From positions 1,302,001-1,366,000 of the forward strand of contig JAACJM010000001.1 of the NCBI GenBank assembly GCA_013368315.1: 64,000 nucleotides of DNA, in the 5' to 3' direction. This DNA comes from Tetrapyrgos nigripes (taxonomy: Eukaryota > Basidiomycota > Agaricomycetes > Agaricales > Campanellaceae). A program made the position numbers and the translations under genes. Of this stretch, positions 11,501 to 24,093 are shown in pieces (the stretch's first letter is position 1; every line of letters begins with the position of its first letter). The notes beneath the pieces were generated by a model, which had not been told where the DNA came from, ran no database searches, and saw only the letters and a list, made by a program, of their open reading frames with translations.

Positions 11501-13383
11501 AAGCCCTGAAGGTTGAAGAAATGATCAAGCGTAGTTTTTCAGAGAATGCCTCACAACGTTTACTGCCTGAACAGCAGCAGAGAGTCATTGAAGTAAGAAT
11601 GTTGTCTTCATGACCGCACACTATTTGTTCTCAATGCTATTTCTTTTCATCAGAATGAACGAACGTTGTCTACACTCCAGAAACTGCAGTGTGATGTTTG
11701 TGTACCCGACATTGAACATTATTACGACGATGCGGCGGACATTATCGATCTGAATCAAAGACTGACAACCATGGCTGCCGGGAATCCCAGAGGTGCTAAG
11801 CTGTTCGAAGCTGGACGTGTGGTCGTATTGCGCGATGGGGTTGGTCATAGTTCTCCATACGTGCACCTGTTTACTCATGAAAAGTGCAGCATTTCAAGAC
11901 CTGCAATATCGCCGTGCTGTTGAGAATGGCACCTCCTCAACCATCTGAAACTGGAGTTTTGGAGAAGGGAAGATCTTACTTTGCATTAGCACGTGTCAAT
12001 CCAGATACGAAACTCAAAAAACGCGGTCAGTGAGGAGTATACATCCGGAGTTCGCTGAATGACCTTGGAATCCCGTTTCTAGATATCGATGACCAAGCAA
12101 TAACTCCACGTTGGCCTCCCAGTCCCGAATCGTTACAAGTCGTTGATGCTACATATGAATATCTCCCGGTCTCGTTATCAAGTGTTGCATTGGTGTCCGA
12201 TAAAGTCATCAAGGTGATTGCTTAGCTGGTCAGATACGAGTATATGTGCTCATTGTCGTTTCTCTCTACATATCAGGTGGATGTGCCGGGTATTTGTGAC
12301 CGGCACTTGATTTCTAGAATGAACGAGGCCATCACCCAATTGGAAGCTGTTACTAATGAGTGGATCTCATCTGGTTTTATTCCTGGAGTAGACTGGAGTC
12401 GCATGAAAATGCTAGAATTCCAAGAAGCTCTCACTTCCAGGAATAAATTGGTGAAACGACTGGATAGTCATGCTTGCCTTCTGTGCGAGAATTTCGAGGA
12501 TCATGTAAGTTGTTTGGGCCTGCTCTTGATGTATACTGTGAGCTGATTTTTGCAGTACTCATTTATCCATGTAGAGAAAGTCTTACGGGCTAATATAGCC
12601 AACCTGAAATTGGCTATCTCTGATCAGAACCTAGAGCTTATTCCCGACTATGAACAGCGCATCGAAGTATTGAAAGAGCTCAAATTCATTGACGAGAACT
12701 CCACCGTACTTCTGAAAGGTCGGGTTGCTTGTGAGGTGAGACCAGCTTTGGGTTCCTGTTAACAGTCATTGACGATTTGCAATGTTATAGATCAACTCTG
12801 CGAACGAGTTGATCCTGACAGAACTAATTCTGGAAAATACCTTGGCCAACTATGAACCAGAGGAAGTCGTGGCTTTGCTGTCATGTTTCGTTTTCCAGGA
12901 AAAGACTGATGTTGAGCCTGTCATACTCCCAAGATTGGAGGAAGGACGGGATGCTATCGTCGCGATTAGTGAACGAGTTGGCCGGTTGCAGGACAAGCAT
13001 AAAGTTGTTGCGGAGGAGCTTCGAGGGGATTTGAAGTTCGGTCTCGTGGAAGTCGTCTACGAGTGGGCTAAGGGCATGGTGAGTCACAAGGACTTTTTGC
13101 TCGATTTTGTGCGACTGAGTGTGCATCCCAGCCCTTTGAGCAAATTACAGCCCTGACCGACGTTCCAGAAGGGACAATAGTAAGGGTGATCAATCGTCTG
13201 GACGAAACATGCCGAGAAGTACGAGACGCTGCTCGAGTCATTGGTGATGCAGAACTGTTCAAAAAAATGGAAGAGTGTCAAATCAAGATTAAACGAGACA
13301 GTATGTTCTTACCGTCTTCATCGCAGAAGCAGACACTGACGCAGAAATTCCAAGTTGTATTCGCTGCAAGCTTGTATTTCTAG
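8545..13383 (+). CDS. SKI2: Ski2-like DEVH RNA helicase of the SKI complex
   Basis: Ski2 threads mRNA into the cytoplasmic exosome for 3'-5' decay, together with Ski3 and Ski8. Many short introns are needed. The order of motifs is complete: N-terminal SHWLPKY segment; [32 protein letters not shown]; Walker [22 protein letters not shown] box (FDEVHYV); LLSATVPN; and in the second RecA domain [21 protein letters not shown] and [12 protein letters not shown]. An arch insertion and the C-terminal DSHCT domain follow, ending in the family-typical IVFAASLYF just before the stop. An Arg-Gly-rich loop (about 10540-10640) sits between the RecA lobes. The length of roughly 1,200 aa is normal. The frame around 9380-9440 requires an intron with a GTGGGT donor. 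The first ATG of the open frame is taken as the start; conserved sequence begins soon after. Confidence 0.95.
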
Positions 13384-13627
13384 AGTTTTATTATTTTTCT
13401 CTGCAAAATTGGCATAGATTACAGCGGTAGTTGGTCGATGCTAGTGATTCGTGCGCATATAATCTAACTAACTAACTATATGCTATGTTACTGTGGTTAG
13501 CGTAGATACGCCCTTACATAAGTACGCTGACGTCATCCAATGGACTGGTATAGAATTATTGCCTCCTAACTTTGTCTCTTGAGTTCGCCAGTCACGTCCT
13601 TTTTGCCACTCTTTCTAGCATCCTACA

Positions 13628-15484
13628 ATGAGCTCCGAGAGCGATTACAGCGATACTTACACGCCCTCCATCTCAGAACGCACCCGCATCAACAAACGCA
13701 AGCGAAACCCACCCACCAACGAGAACGCGAATTCTGTCAATGCCGATAGCAATGGTGAGCTGTCAGACGGTAGACGGGCAAAGACCAGGAGAGTAGACCC
13801 CGATAGTAAGTTTTTGCATCTTGTAGCACTCATCGATACTCAAGGTTCCTTGAACAGAGCTTGCCGCGCGACTTGGACCAGATCTTGTCAGAGAAATGGA
13901 AGTTTTCATCAAGCCTGGCGCTTTGATGCCCAACTTTGCCATACGTAAAGAGCTTCAGGAACGATATCAGGTCGATAGAAGACATCTGTACGACTACTTT
14001 CATTCTAGGGGTTTGTGACTTCATCTGTCGTCTGCAGAACAAGCATGCTCAAGCACTCATAGGCCTCCGCGTGGCGAAGGAAGATCGTCACTGTAACCTG
14101 GTTCGAAGTCGTCAAGCAAAAGCTGAAGCTGAAAAGGTAAATTTAACTTCCAGCACACCCAGCACCTACTGAGACATTCTTCCAGAAAGCACAGGGAGCT
14201 TCCGAATCTCCTGCTACAAGCCAGCCTCCCAAGGACAAGAAGAAAACGCAAGTTTCGAAGCGCATTTTATCTGCTGCTACTGCGAACATCAGTGCTCGAG
14301 ACGTCGTCAACAACGAAGTCCGATCCATTGCATCCGACGCATCTCATTTTTCGGGCAAATCAAGATCCTTGGCTCATAGTCAGCTTTCTGTCTTCCCTGC
14401 AGTTGGCGCATCTGAGGATTCTACCTTCTCTGCGTCTTCCTTTGGACATGTCTGTGATGACAGCGTACAACATCCGACAAGTCCTGAAACGTCTCTGGCT
14501 CGGAATACATCTCCCATCTTGGATTCGGATATGAAGATAGACCGTGAATGCTCCTTTCTGGCCGGTACGGAATGCGATTTTGATGAACTTTCATACTCCT
14601 CGTTGGAAGCCGACGAACCTGTTACTGAACAATGTCCGGCAAATGTTGAAGTATTTTGTCCTGCAGCTTTCGTTCAGGAATTTCTCGAGCCTATCACAGA
14701 ATCCATGATGTTCCCAAGGGACTGTGACGAGCTTTCTTCTAACTCTTCAATGTTACACGACGAAGCGTCCTACTATGTCGATGTGTACGATATGCTGGAC
14801 AAAAACCTCGGACCCTGTATTGGTATTCAAGAGTGCGTCGGCTCCTACAAAGCGTACATGGAAGAACGAACGAACAAGTTTTATGTTTCCAGTTCAACTG
14901 GCCGCAACACTTTCCGTCATGCCAATCCCTCCATTGAACCATTTACCACGCGTATGCCAACTAATCCTCTTCCGACGCAGGCACCGTCACACGCAGACAT
15001 TTCCAGTAACGCATCTCTTGCCTCTTTCTCATCCCTTCCAAACCCTTCAGCAACTTCCGACTTGTATAATACACTTGATTTCCTATTCAAATTGCAATCA
15101 CTCTCCATTCCCCTTCCTGCCACTTTGACAGACAGCATCAACGCTTATCTACAGAGGGAAACCCGAGTGGAAAATAACACCATCGTCTCTACTACCAAAG
15201 TGGATAATGCGGAATCCTTCTTACCCATGACGTTGACTGATGGTCCAAGTTCTACGGTCACCAAACCAGTTGACACGGTGAACCCTATCTCTCGTGGCCA
15301 GCGACGTCTCTCCCAATCCAGCACGCTGAACGTCTTCGCTGCAGGAAGCTATTGCCCTAAGACCGGCGCAGATACTCGTTCCATGCTCGCACTCTGTCCT
15401 CATCCACCTTATTCTCCCAGCATGTTCTTCCCGCTGTCAAATCGTTTCAGGTCGAGGTCTGTTTCCGGAGTAGGGACAGTTTGA
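13628..15484 (+). CDS. Homeodomain-like protein, probable transcriptional regulator
   Basis: The protein starts with a Ser/Asp/Arg-rich tail containing a basic nuclear-localisation-like stretch (RINKRKR). After an intron, a compact helical block of about 60 residues follows (LGPDLVREMEVFI, RKELQERYQVDRRHLYDYFHSRGLRV). The DRRHLYDYFHSRGLR segment resembles helix 3 of a divergent homeodomain, with the Trp of the usual WFxN core replaced by Tyr. Introns are placed at about 13804-13858, 14010-14070 and 14137-14186. The remaining 430 residues are low-complexity Ser/Thr/Pro-rich with no domain I recognise. It is a good candidate for a DNA-binding regulator conserved in basidiomycetes, but target and role are unknown. 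It lies 245 bp downstream of SKI2 on the same strand. Confidence 0.7.
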
Positions 15485-16236
15485 GGCCAGTACTCGCATC
15501 TGCGTCTTCATGTCTTAGCCAGGTAGGTATCTTTTTCTATGGTGCTTACTCGAGTCTGATAAATGTCGTATTTGCAGTAGCGGTTCAGCTAATACCTTCT
15601 GTCCATTTGTTTTCATTATCCATGTTGTATCTCGTCCGATTCTCATTCATAATCATCTCTTTTACATACTCTAAGGGCTTCTCCGCAGTCAGCTCCTGTT
15701 GTACATGGGATACCTTCCATCTTCGTTAGTCGCACGGCCCGTCCTTTAGCTAATAATGTCTAGTCCTTCTAATCTCAGAATTTGACACAGTGTGCCAATA
15801 CATTCGTTGACCTCGCTCCTTTTTAGAACCAGTATACATTGGCTTGCTCCTTTTGAAAGCTGTGCGTTGAGCCTGGGGTTGGAGGCGTGGGAAAGAGGAG
15901 TGATGGCGGGTGGAGATTTGAGGTTGCTCACGTTGGCATCGTTGTCTGTCTCAGTGTCTGTGTATTACCAGCCTCTACTCTCAAATTTCACTCGCTTTTG
16001 GTTCGCTGCTCCAAAACTACCGCTACAACTTCTTCTTTAGACTTGTTTCTCCCAATTGCGCTCTTTGCTGCGCTTTGACAGCTTAAGCTGCGAAAACCCG
16101 CCTATTGTTGCCTCGTTGCATAGGTTTTTCCTTGTCTTTCACATCCCATCCTCAGCTTCCCGAGTTTTGCTTAAACTCTCTTCCTTCCCTTCATACATCA
16201 ATCCTTCGTATTCTTTGACATATCGAAACCGAGAAT
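15485..16236. other. Intergenic region, pyrimidine-rich leader
   Basis: No gene is seen. The second half (about 15970-16230) is rich in CTT/TTC runs, typical of fungal promoters and 5' leaders, and leads into the RRM-like gene at 16237. Confidence 0.4.
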
Positions 16237-17099
16237 ATGTCTTCACTAGCTGGTCTTTCTGCCTCCGTCACACGTATCCTCTCCTTGACCGGATTCCCAA
16301 AGGAGCTCAAGACGAAGGATATCCAAGGGGCTTTTTCGGAGTGGGAGAACGCCAATGGCGGATTTAAGATCAAGTGGAGGGATGATACTAGTTTATTAAT
16401 AGTCTTCAACGATGCTTCAGCGGGTGAGTACTAGCAACGTCCGTTCTTTAAGACCCTTACTGACATGCCACAGCCAAACGTGCCTACTTGCAGACACTCG
16501 CTTACCCGCCAGCCATCCTGACATCCAGTACCGGCGGATCCGCCACTATTCGACCATACGATGGGCCTGACGCTCAGAATGTGATACAGACAGTCAACGC
16601 CCGTAGCCAACACAATTCCAATCCCTCGCGTCACAACAATCGCTCCGCATCATTCTCTGTGCTCCCTAATGGCGGTGGGCGCGCCGCGTCCAACTCAGTC
16701 TCAGGCAGGAATGGCAACAATGGTCCGGGGCAGCATGTCACGATCCCGGAATACGGCCACCCTAGTGGACGTGAACCTTCACCTACTCTCCCAAATTTAC
16801 CTTCGCACCCTACATTGAACTCTCTTATCAGCAGTTCGTTGGGTGAAGCAGTCACAAGCGGTCGCCCAGCGCCTCCTGCAGACCCGGCAATTTTGGCCAC
16901 AAGTTTGAATCCTGATATGAGCGGGATGATGGGGGCTGGAGGTCCCAGAATAGGGGACCCCGGGAAAAGGATGCTGGGCGCGGCTCTAGGAGTCAGACAT
17001 CCCGGATTGGGGCCAAGAGGCATTAACGGGAACGGGAGAGTCAGCCCAGGTGATCAGGGGATGCAGAGACCTATGGGTGGTCTAGTTGTTGCGGAGTGA
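16237..17099 (+). CDS. RRM-like RNA-binding protein (R3HCC1-type)
   Basis: The first exon encodes an RRM-like fold: RILSLTGFPKELKTKDIQGAF, then FKIKWRDDTSLLIVFND. This motif order resembles the C-terminal domain of animal R3HCC1/R3HCC1L and their fungal relatives, which end with a predicted RNA-binding module. One intron (about 16423-16472) joins to AKRAYLQTL, completing the domain. The remaining 190 residues are rich in Gly, Asn, Pro and Ser and probably disordered, with GMMGAGGPR and RMLGAALGVRHPGLGPRG near the end. The total is about 270 aa. RNA binding is inferred from fold similarity only. Confidence 0.7.
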
Positions 17100-17701
17100 A
17101 TGATTTTATTCCTGTCAAACGTGATGATTGGCGCGCAGGGAGCAAATGGATTGGGAAGTTGTGTGTTTTTCCCTTCTATGTACATATACATTGCACCTCC
17201 CTCTCCCGTTTCTTCATTCCTGTTTCTGTTTTCTTTTTTTTTTTGATATCGGCAGCTTTCCTTTCCTTCCCCTTCCCCTTATTCGGCCCTCAGTGTCATA
17301 AGTACTGATAGCATACATTCCTTCAACATTCCTTTAAGGTTCATCAAAGCATACATACATTCTGTGATCTCTCATCTACTTCCTCCGTCCTTTCAGTTGC
17401 CTCTTTTACTTAAACCGTATACGTAAGTAAACGCGTATTTGTATAATTGCCCGCATGAATAAATATTCCTCCTGCCACAACAGGTGGAAGCGGTATGGAA
17501 GCGGTGAGGGTTGTATCGGTTGTGACTGATTTAGGGATCGATGTTAAATTGATGAGAAAGCAATTTCGGAGCTGTCGCGATTGTCTTTGTTCCTCTCCAA
17601 TCAGATCCACTTCCAAATCACCTAAAAGCCGTCACCTACAAGTCTGCTATGTTTCCTTTCCCCCATCTACACTACTGCGTCTCTAGCCCTCCCCTCCCTC
17701 C
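17100..17701. other. Intergenic region with T-tract
   Basis: No gene is seen. A run of ten or more T at about 17237 and CT-rich blocks fit the terminator of the upstream gene and the promoter of the next. A few ORFs of 60-70 codons have no coding character. Confidence 0.4.
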
Positions 17702-18961
17702 ATGTTCCAAAACGCGTCCCAGGACGCGTCTTACTACCACCCATCTCCTTTGAACAAGCAAGATGTCTGGCTAGACGACGACTACAGTCTCCAGCCCTTT
17801 CACTTCCAGTCCTACCCGTGTCCTTTGTCTTCGGGTCCTCTTGGCCTCCAGACCTCTTATAGTGATATTGACCGCAACACACCTTCGGACTTTACCGCGT
17901 CGCCTTTGTCTCCTCTAGAAAGTCTCGAATCATTCCATACGGCTCCATATCCCGCCACAGACTTCCTGAACACTGCGAATGTCGCCGGGGCTACGTCTTC
18001 CTCTTTGTTTAGTATGCCTCCTCCCGACCCGTCGTTTCAGCCATCATCGGACTATTTTGCCTCTGAGGCCGATAACTATGACTATCTGGGGGGTGCATCA
18101 GAGCCATCCTCATTCAATGATGAGACCCAGCAGTATTCCTCGCCAATAGCATATTCACCTTATTCTCCCCATTCGGCATATCCCGCTTTCCCTCCACTAG
18201 GCTCAATCTTTACGCAGCAGCACATCGGACAGTGTAGGACTGTGGAAGCTCACGAGGCACATCACGCTGTCCCTGTTCGTACAGAGCCTTCCGAACAGAG
18301 CGCTCGGATGATACGGCAGTCTGACGCTCCAGTTCTGCCACTGCCGATGTCTCTGACATACGATAACACAACTGCTTCCACCAATTGCATATCCGAAGCA
18401 GAATCTGCATATTTACACCCGAGTTTATCAGGGTCTGGTGAGTTCTTTCCTACTTTAACTCAGACTTTGGGCTTGACAACACCTCGACCAGCCTCCTCGA
18501 ATCTGTACCCCCAATTGCAGTCTTTCCCGTCATTACAATCGTCATACCTTCATCCACCGCTTCCGCTTCTGTGTCTGCCACTGTCTTCCAATACAATAGC
18601 CCCTTCGCAAACCCAACTTACCAAGCCTGTCAGCATTCATCCTTCTTCGTTATCGATAATAACAGCAGGCACAGGTGCGGAGCCACAAAATCCGGAAATA
18701 GAAATCTTAGCTCCCCGGCCAACGCGTCCAAGTCGGATAGCTCCTAACGCGTTGAAAAATCTGCTGTTGGCCACCTCGACTGCCAATGCGGACAGGAGAT
18801 TCGCCAAGAATGCCGCGACAGATGCTACAAAGGCCGTCACTCTCTTGGGAAACCCTTGCAATGGGTTTGCGACAGGAACTGGCTTGGTATCTGTCGATAC
18901 AGGGACACAATTTGGGCATATAGACACGGGTATGGGTGGAGTAATGGATTGCCAATTGTAA
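17702..18961 (+). CDS. Ser/Pro/Tyr-rich orphan protein
   Basis: An uninterrupted 419-aa ORF starts with ATG immediately after a CT-rich leader. Composition is dominated by Ser, Pro, Tyr, Phe and Thr, with repeated aromatic-proline words (YSPYSPHSAYPAFPPLG), as in activation domains of basidiomycete transcription factors. No zinc finger, bZIP or other DNA-binding motif is visible, and the C-terminal 100 residues (from about 18660) change character to Ala/Asn/Gly-rich. A downstream exon with a DNA-binding domain could be missed because the true splice donor may lie before the stop at 18959. I do not recognise a family and cannot assign a function. Confidence 0.55.
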   Translation: MFQNASQDASYYHPSPLNKQDVWLDDDYSLQPFHFQSYPCPLSSGPLGLQTSYSDIDRNTPSDFTASPLSPLESLESFHTAPYPATDFLNTANVAGATSSSLFSMPPPDPSFQPSSDYFASEADNYDYLGGASEPSSFNDETQQYSSPIAYSPYSPHSAYPAFPPLGSIFTQQHIGQCRTVEAHEAHHAVPVRTEPSEQSARMIRQSDAPVLPLPMSLTYDNTTASTNCISEAESAYLHPSLSGSGEFFPTLTQTLGLTTPRPASSNLYPQLQSFPSLQSSYLHPPLPLLCLPLSSNTIAPSQTQLTKPVSIHPSSLSIITAGTGAEPQNPEIEILAPRPTRPSRIAPNALKNLLLATSTANADRRFAKNAATDATKAVTLLGNPCNGFATGTGLVSVDTGTQFGHIDTGMGGVMDCQL

Positions 18962-20779
18962 TAACAATTGCGGGCGTAGGCATCTCGGGGTGGAACTGCG
19001 CTCTGGCCAGGAATTGGTTGGGGTGCTCGGCTGACTTGGCACGCTAAACGGTTGTGATGAAATTTGGATTCGAAGGCGATAAAGCAAACGGGTTGATATG
19101 GACAGTTTTGGCCGCATCCTCGACGGAATGACGTTGCATTTGACCTCGAGCTAAGACTCTGATTTTGTATGGCCTTCAGGGCTTAAAGAAGGCTATGGAA
19201 TGTCAGGGAGGGCCAAGTTTACCTGGAGTATGAGTTTTGGTGGCGTTGGATGATCTATGATGCGGAATAGGGAGGCTCGCTTGCGTGAAAGGCAGAGTAC
19301 TGAGGCTGAACTGGGGATTTATCCTCAAGTTTTGGCCGATCAACTCTGGACACCGTTTTCTACTCCACGTGTATCGGCACGGTCACTGCTATGATCCTTC
19401 CTCGTTGCTCGGGCTTGTTGGAGGCGTCCTCAACGACTTCATGTCCAAACTGTACCTCTGGAGTCTCTGACATGCCCAATTCGCATGTGCTGTCAGCCTT
19501 AGCTGCATGCGTGCCACCATCTATCCATCTTTGACTTTTCAATCCTGCCCTCCTTTGGAGTGTTCATTCATGCTCCGCGGGACCGCTTCACATATTCTGA
19601 TATCGATGCCTCGAAATCACCCACATGGCCGTCGTCTGACAAGTTTGACTGACCCTTACCCTTTCCACAACTTATTGTCCGGAGCTTTCCCCCTGTCCTT
19701 GATATGCGTCCCGTAATCTCCATCCAACTTTTGACATTCAATGCCTATTACCTCTTTTGCATACGTCGTCATGCACATATGATCTTTTTTCTGACATCAG
19801 CTTCTCGCCTTCTTTCTGTTGACCCTTTCATTCCATAACCTGTTTTCGTCATTCCCCATTCGCTCCACCACTACCTCGCTCTCGTCTCAATTTTTTCGAC
19901 AACTTCTCCGCATTGACACCATCGCCCCAACACTTTGGCGCTACCTCTTGACGACTGACTCACTCTCGGTGCAGTTTCCCGAGAGCTTCACGTTCCAACT
20001 TTCTTTCTTTGTTCTTCCGATAGACGCTATTCCTTTCTTTGTTCTGATTCTCCTTTCTGATTCGCCTCGTTCCTCTCATCTCGTCTGCCATCACGTCTGC
20101 TCTGTTTTCATATCCGCACTGCTCGCATTATGATCCATGGTTTCACTTTAGTTTCATTGTACATTCGCTATAGTCTCTTGATAGTTTGCCTCTACTCATC
20201 CACATCGAAATGTCTTCATATTGCCACTGCCTTTCGTTCGGTCTGTATCATATAGCCTTTCATTCGTCGTCGTGCTCTATACATACATCTGGGGTTCTAC
20301 TGTTTCTAACTGCATGCATACACAGGACAATCGCACGTACATATTTCCATACCTACTTACATAGTTGGTTAATTACTCGCTACGCCACTAACTAGCTCTA
20401 TAATCGCCTTGCTACCTGCGTAACTCGGGGAAGCGTGCGCCTACGCATCTACATCTCGTTCTAAAAAAGTTGAAAAGGAAAGAAAGAAATGCAAATCTAG
20501 TGTGATACCTGCACAGCGCCACCAGAAGCAACCCAATGGAAGACAGTCCGACTGCTTCGAAATCAGCCTTTTTGGTTTTACTTCGTAGGCTTTTCGTCTT
20601 CTAAATAAGCCATTTTTTTTTGAGTGAAAGGAGGTGAAGGGCTTTCTCGCGGATTTTTACCTGTCTGAATTTCCTAATTAGTCACGCTCTTCTCTGTCCT
20701 GTTCTGACTTCTTCACTGGCTCTCGTCCTCCTGCGTGAGCCCTCGACAATTTCTAGAGCCTCCATCAGCTATATTCCAC
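18962..20779. other. Long pyrimidine-rich intergenic region
   Basis: From about 19500 to 20470 the plus strand is strongly C/T-rich with many TTTC and CTTT words and very short ORFs. No gene can be supported. It is probably the 3' region of the orphan gene and a long promoter/5' leader of the SIKE-like gene. A T8 tract with an adjoining A/G-rich patch sits near 20610. Confidence 0.4.
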
Positions 20780-22207
20780 ATGATGGAGAACGAACTGTTT
20801 CGGGTATGGCACCTCATCAACGACCTGAGCGAGCAACTCGCCCACAACCTCAAAATGACCAAAACGCTGCAGCAGCAAGCCGGTGCTCTCAAAGTGTGTA
20901 CTTTATCTGTATTTCTTTTCCTGTATCTGACTGCAATTGGATCGAAGACCGAATCTGCAAATGCTGGGTCCGGGTTTACTTTGAGGAGGTTCAACACCGA
21001 CATATCAAAAGGTGAGTTAACCAAGTTTCGATTGGCTGCTGCTCTCCTCATTTCCGTGCTTTGCTGCAGAACTTTTCGACTCGGAACTGGAACGTATGAA
21101 TGCACAAATTATCATCGAGAACCAGACTCTTTTACATGAAAATAAGCAGCTCGGGCTTCTTCTGAAAGAGTACGAAACTACGCTTGATACGATTATGACC
21201 AAGTTTCGAAATCACGCAGTATGTTGGCCATTCATATGACATCTCGCCCGGTTCTCATGTATTCTTCTCTGGCTCCCCAGTTAGCTGCTCAGCAACACGA
21301 ACTAACGCTAACGCGACATTATGAAGCCTTGATCATCGCACACGAAACTCAGGACCTTTCATCCGAACTTTCAAGCAATGTTAACACGACTCATACCCTC
21401 CAACGCCTCTCCTACTATCTCCGTTGTCTTCTTCGCTCCATGGCAGGTGAAAACCCCGATGAAGACGACAATGACAGTTCAAATCCAGACTACGATGCAT
21501 CCGGCTCCGGAGTTTTCGTTGACCCTGCTGAGCTATCCACATATTTGGGCGCACTAGAAGGGAAAATTGAATCGGAACAAAGCGGCGATCTCGCAATCCT
21601 CGCAAATCGTGAAGATTGGGTCTGGGAAAGGGAGAAAGAGATTGCAAGATTGGAGAAGGAAAACGAGCAGCTAAGGAAAATGCTAGGGATTGACCAAGAG
21701 ACTATGAATGAGGCTGGGGTTGATATTCAGGCCGATTTAGAGAGGATGGATCGCTCGAGAAACTCCCTTTTGCTCGAAAAGAGTCGGATGGCAAGCAACC
21801 ATAGTCAATCTGAGAGTGGTGATTGGAATTCGGGCACTTCGTCGCCATCGTTTTGGGATAATGTAGGAAAAGGCAATATTGGAGTTGGAGCCAACCCGCC
21901 GACGTATTCTCAAGTAGCGCAATCTGGTCTTGGTGCTGCTGGTGGTGCACCGTTACAGAGAGCGGCGGATCTTCCTCCAATGAATGCTTCAAGGCTGGGG
22001 ACTGGGCCAAGACGCGGTGGCCCACCTCAACCTCAGCCTCAGCGTGGTGCTTGGGCAGGTCCTGCTGGACGCGGTGCTGGATCAGTGATGTTCCCTCCCT
22101 CAATGGGAAATCCGAATGTGTGGAATACGCCATCGGCTCCTCCGTCTATAGGTGACCGTCCATGGCCTTCACAAGGCGGCGGGCCAGGCCTGGATTTGAA
22201 TCGGTGA
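20780..22207 (+). CDS. SIKE/FGFR1OP2-family STRIPAK subunit (fungal SCI1-like)
   Basis: This is a coiled-coil subunit of the striatin-interacting phosphatase and kinase complex, which in filamentous fungi controls fusion and fruiting. Four exons fit exactly: 20780-20893, 20948-21011, 21070-21218 and 21281-22207, giving 417 aa. The conserved SIKE core is plain: [20 protein letters not shown], then [19 protein letters not shown] and [20 protein letters not shown], matching the animal motif EHQxALExIMxKYR. A second coiled coil ([20 protein letters not shown]) follows at about residue 240. The tail is Gly/Pro-rich and disordered. The acceptor before exon 2 is supported because only that choice gives the RRFNTDISK motif in frame. 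Assignment to the family is strong; the particular role is inferred from ascomycete work. Confidence 0.85.
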
Positions 22208-22444
22208 TGTGTATTATACCTTGCTGTGACTATAAATTATTGTATACCCGAATGCTACGCGGATGGAACATTTGTTTCAGCGATACATGTTCTATTGCAA
22301 TTCTTCACGTCAATTTCTTCTCTACTAACTGCTCCTCTGTTCATGACCAAGGCTACATTTGTTCCATGATGTAGAGTGATGCGGTCGTTGGAGAGGGCTC
22401 AAAAAGTTGCTGCATCCACACGAAATCTTATTCTCGCAACGTTG

Positions 22445-24093
22445 TCAATTGGCAATGGTGCATTCTGGGTCCCATAAGGTAGCAAGGGACACTGCTCCGT
22501 TCGTCGATAACGGAAGCGACAACGACTCGACGGTGTTACGGCTCGTCTTGAGATCCTGGGATGCCCCTCGCAGATTGAGCATAAGACGGCTAGTCATGAC
22601 ACTGGCGACACTAAACAAGACTGAGATCAATAGTGATTACAATGCGGACAGACACCTTACATGTTGACAAGATTCGCCAGAAGAGTCTTCATGTAACCCT
22701 GGAAAGAGATCTGTGGTAAGACCAAGTGAACAAGTGGCAGTCAGATATCTGCTGCACCTCTTCAATCTGTATTCCTTCCATCTTCAGTATCAGGCGACAT
22801 AAGATTTCCAGTGTACGCACCGCGAAAACCAGGATATTGGAACCATTACTCAAGGTGATAGCCCTACCCATATGTGAGTGCCGTGCATTATTTCGAACTG
22901 CTTTCAATCATACCCAAAGTAGAGGATTCCTAGTAAAAACATGGCATTTTAGGCTTCTCCTAGACAAAAGAAGGCCAAGCGACATGCTCACCATCCCGTG
23001 TCACCACATCCCATAGGTTGCTTCCCAGATATGTAGCTTTCAGCTGCATAGACTTTTTCAGAGTCAGAGCGAAGACCAGCATATCGAATGCAACCACTCC
23101 GAGCCAATAAAATATCATATCTGATACAAACCATTGAGCAATATGTCACAGCTCACAACTTGAAAGGAGATGACATACGCTTCCCTCTGTTGCCAGGGCC
23201 CAGCGGTAAGTTATTGCTCAGAAAGACAGTGCGGAGTACTCACTGAAGATCAGTGTACGTTGACAAACATACTTTGGCCATGATTGCATCTGGGCTCGTT
23301 CCTATGGCGCCTTTAGAACGATACCATTGGAACTACAGCAAGTCAGTGAGAATATCACCTTGAGTGATTACTGATGCGAAGCTTACCAACCCGTTAGCGA
23401 TCACGCCTGCCAGTGCAATGACGAGGACACACAGAATCCTGAAGTTCTGTGCATACATTGCATATACACGATGAATGAAGATGGCTTGATCAACACCGGT
23501 CAAAAGATCGTCACACACAGGCAGTATACCAGGTATATGGAAAGGCTTACTACTGATCACTAGTTGATTGATCGAGACGAAGTATTGATTATACAACTCC
23601 AGGGTCTTGCAGCTTCATAATACAAGTAGACCATAAGTCCGCACTCGGTCATTGTTTTGCGACAAACCTGACTCACACCTAAAACAATCATTGACCTTGA
23701 ATTCTGCTAGTTTGTACGATGAACGGCCACTTACAGAAAGTTGCTCTAGCCCAAAGCGAACCAAAAAGTGGGGTAGATTACCAAAAACAGAGAGGTACCG
23801 GTTGGTGTAAAAAAGAATTGCGAAGAAAGCTCTGCATGATCGTTTCCAAAAGAATTCCACCTCGTCGGGGAAAGTCAAGGCGTAATCATAATAGAGGATG
23901 ACTGTGAAGGTATCAATATACAGTCGTCAGCTTTGCCAAAAGTCATGTATAGACTTACTGAAGGAAGCCAGCTCTACACATTGGGACCAAAAGCTGGCGC
24001 CCACAAATATCTTAGCGACCGTTGACATGGCAGGGAAACGAATACTACTCACAGTTCAAGTCGGAGCTCGACATCTGCGCTACTACTAGACAT
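22445..24093 (-). CDS. DUF6533 seven-helix membrane protein
   Basis: This belongs to a large fungal (mainly Agaricomycete) family of multi-pass membrane proteins of unknown function. Small exons joined by hand read in order: MSSSSADVELRLEL start at 24093; KIFVGASFW; the DUF6533 signature YDYALTFPDEVEFFW with NRYL; NQYFVSINQ; DQAIFIHRVYAMY; then LIFYWLGVVAFDMLVFAL, DGILYFGAITLSNGSNILVFA and the C-terminal motif TSRLMLNLRG. Seven hydrophobic segments can be counted. The family C-terminal RLMLNLR is present, so the gene looks intact although several exons are under 60 nt. It converges with the SIKE-like gene; the intergenic gap is 237 bp. Exact internal splice sites are uncertain at 22900-23330. 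Confidence 0.75.

Noticed and set aside
16631..17023. 130-codon minus-strand ORF
   Set aside because: Antisense shadow of the Gly/Pro-rich part of the RRM-like gene.
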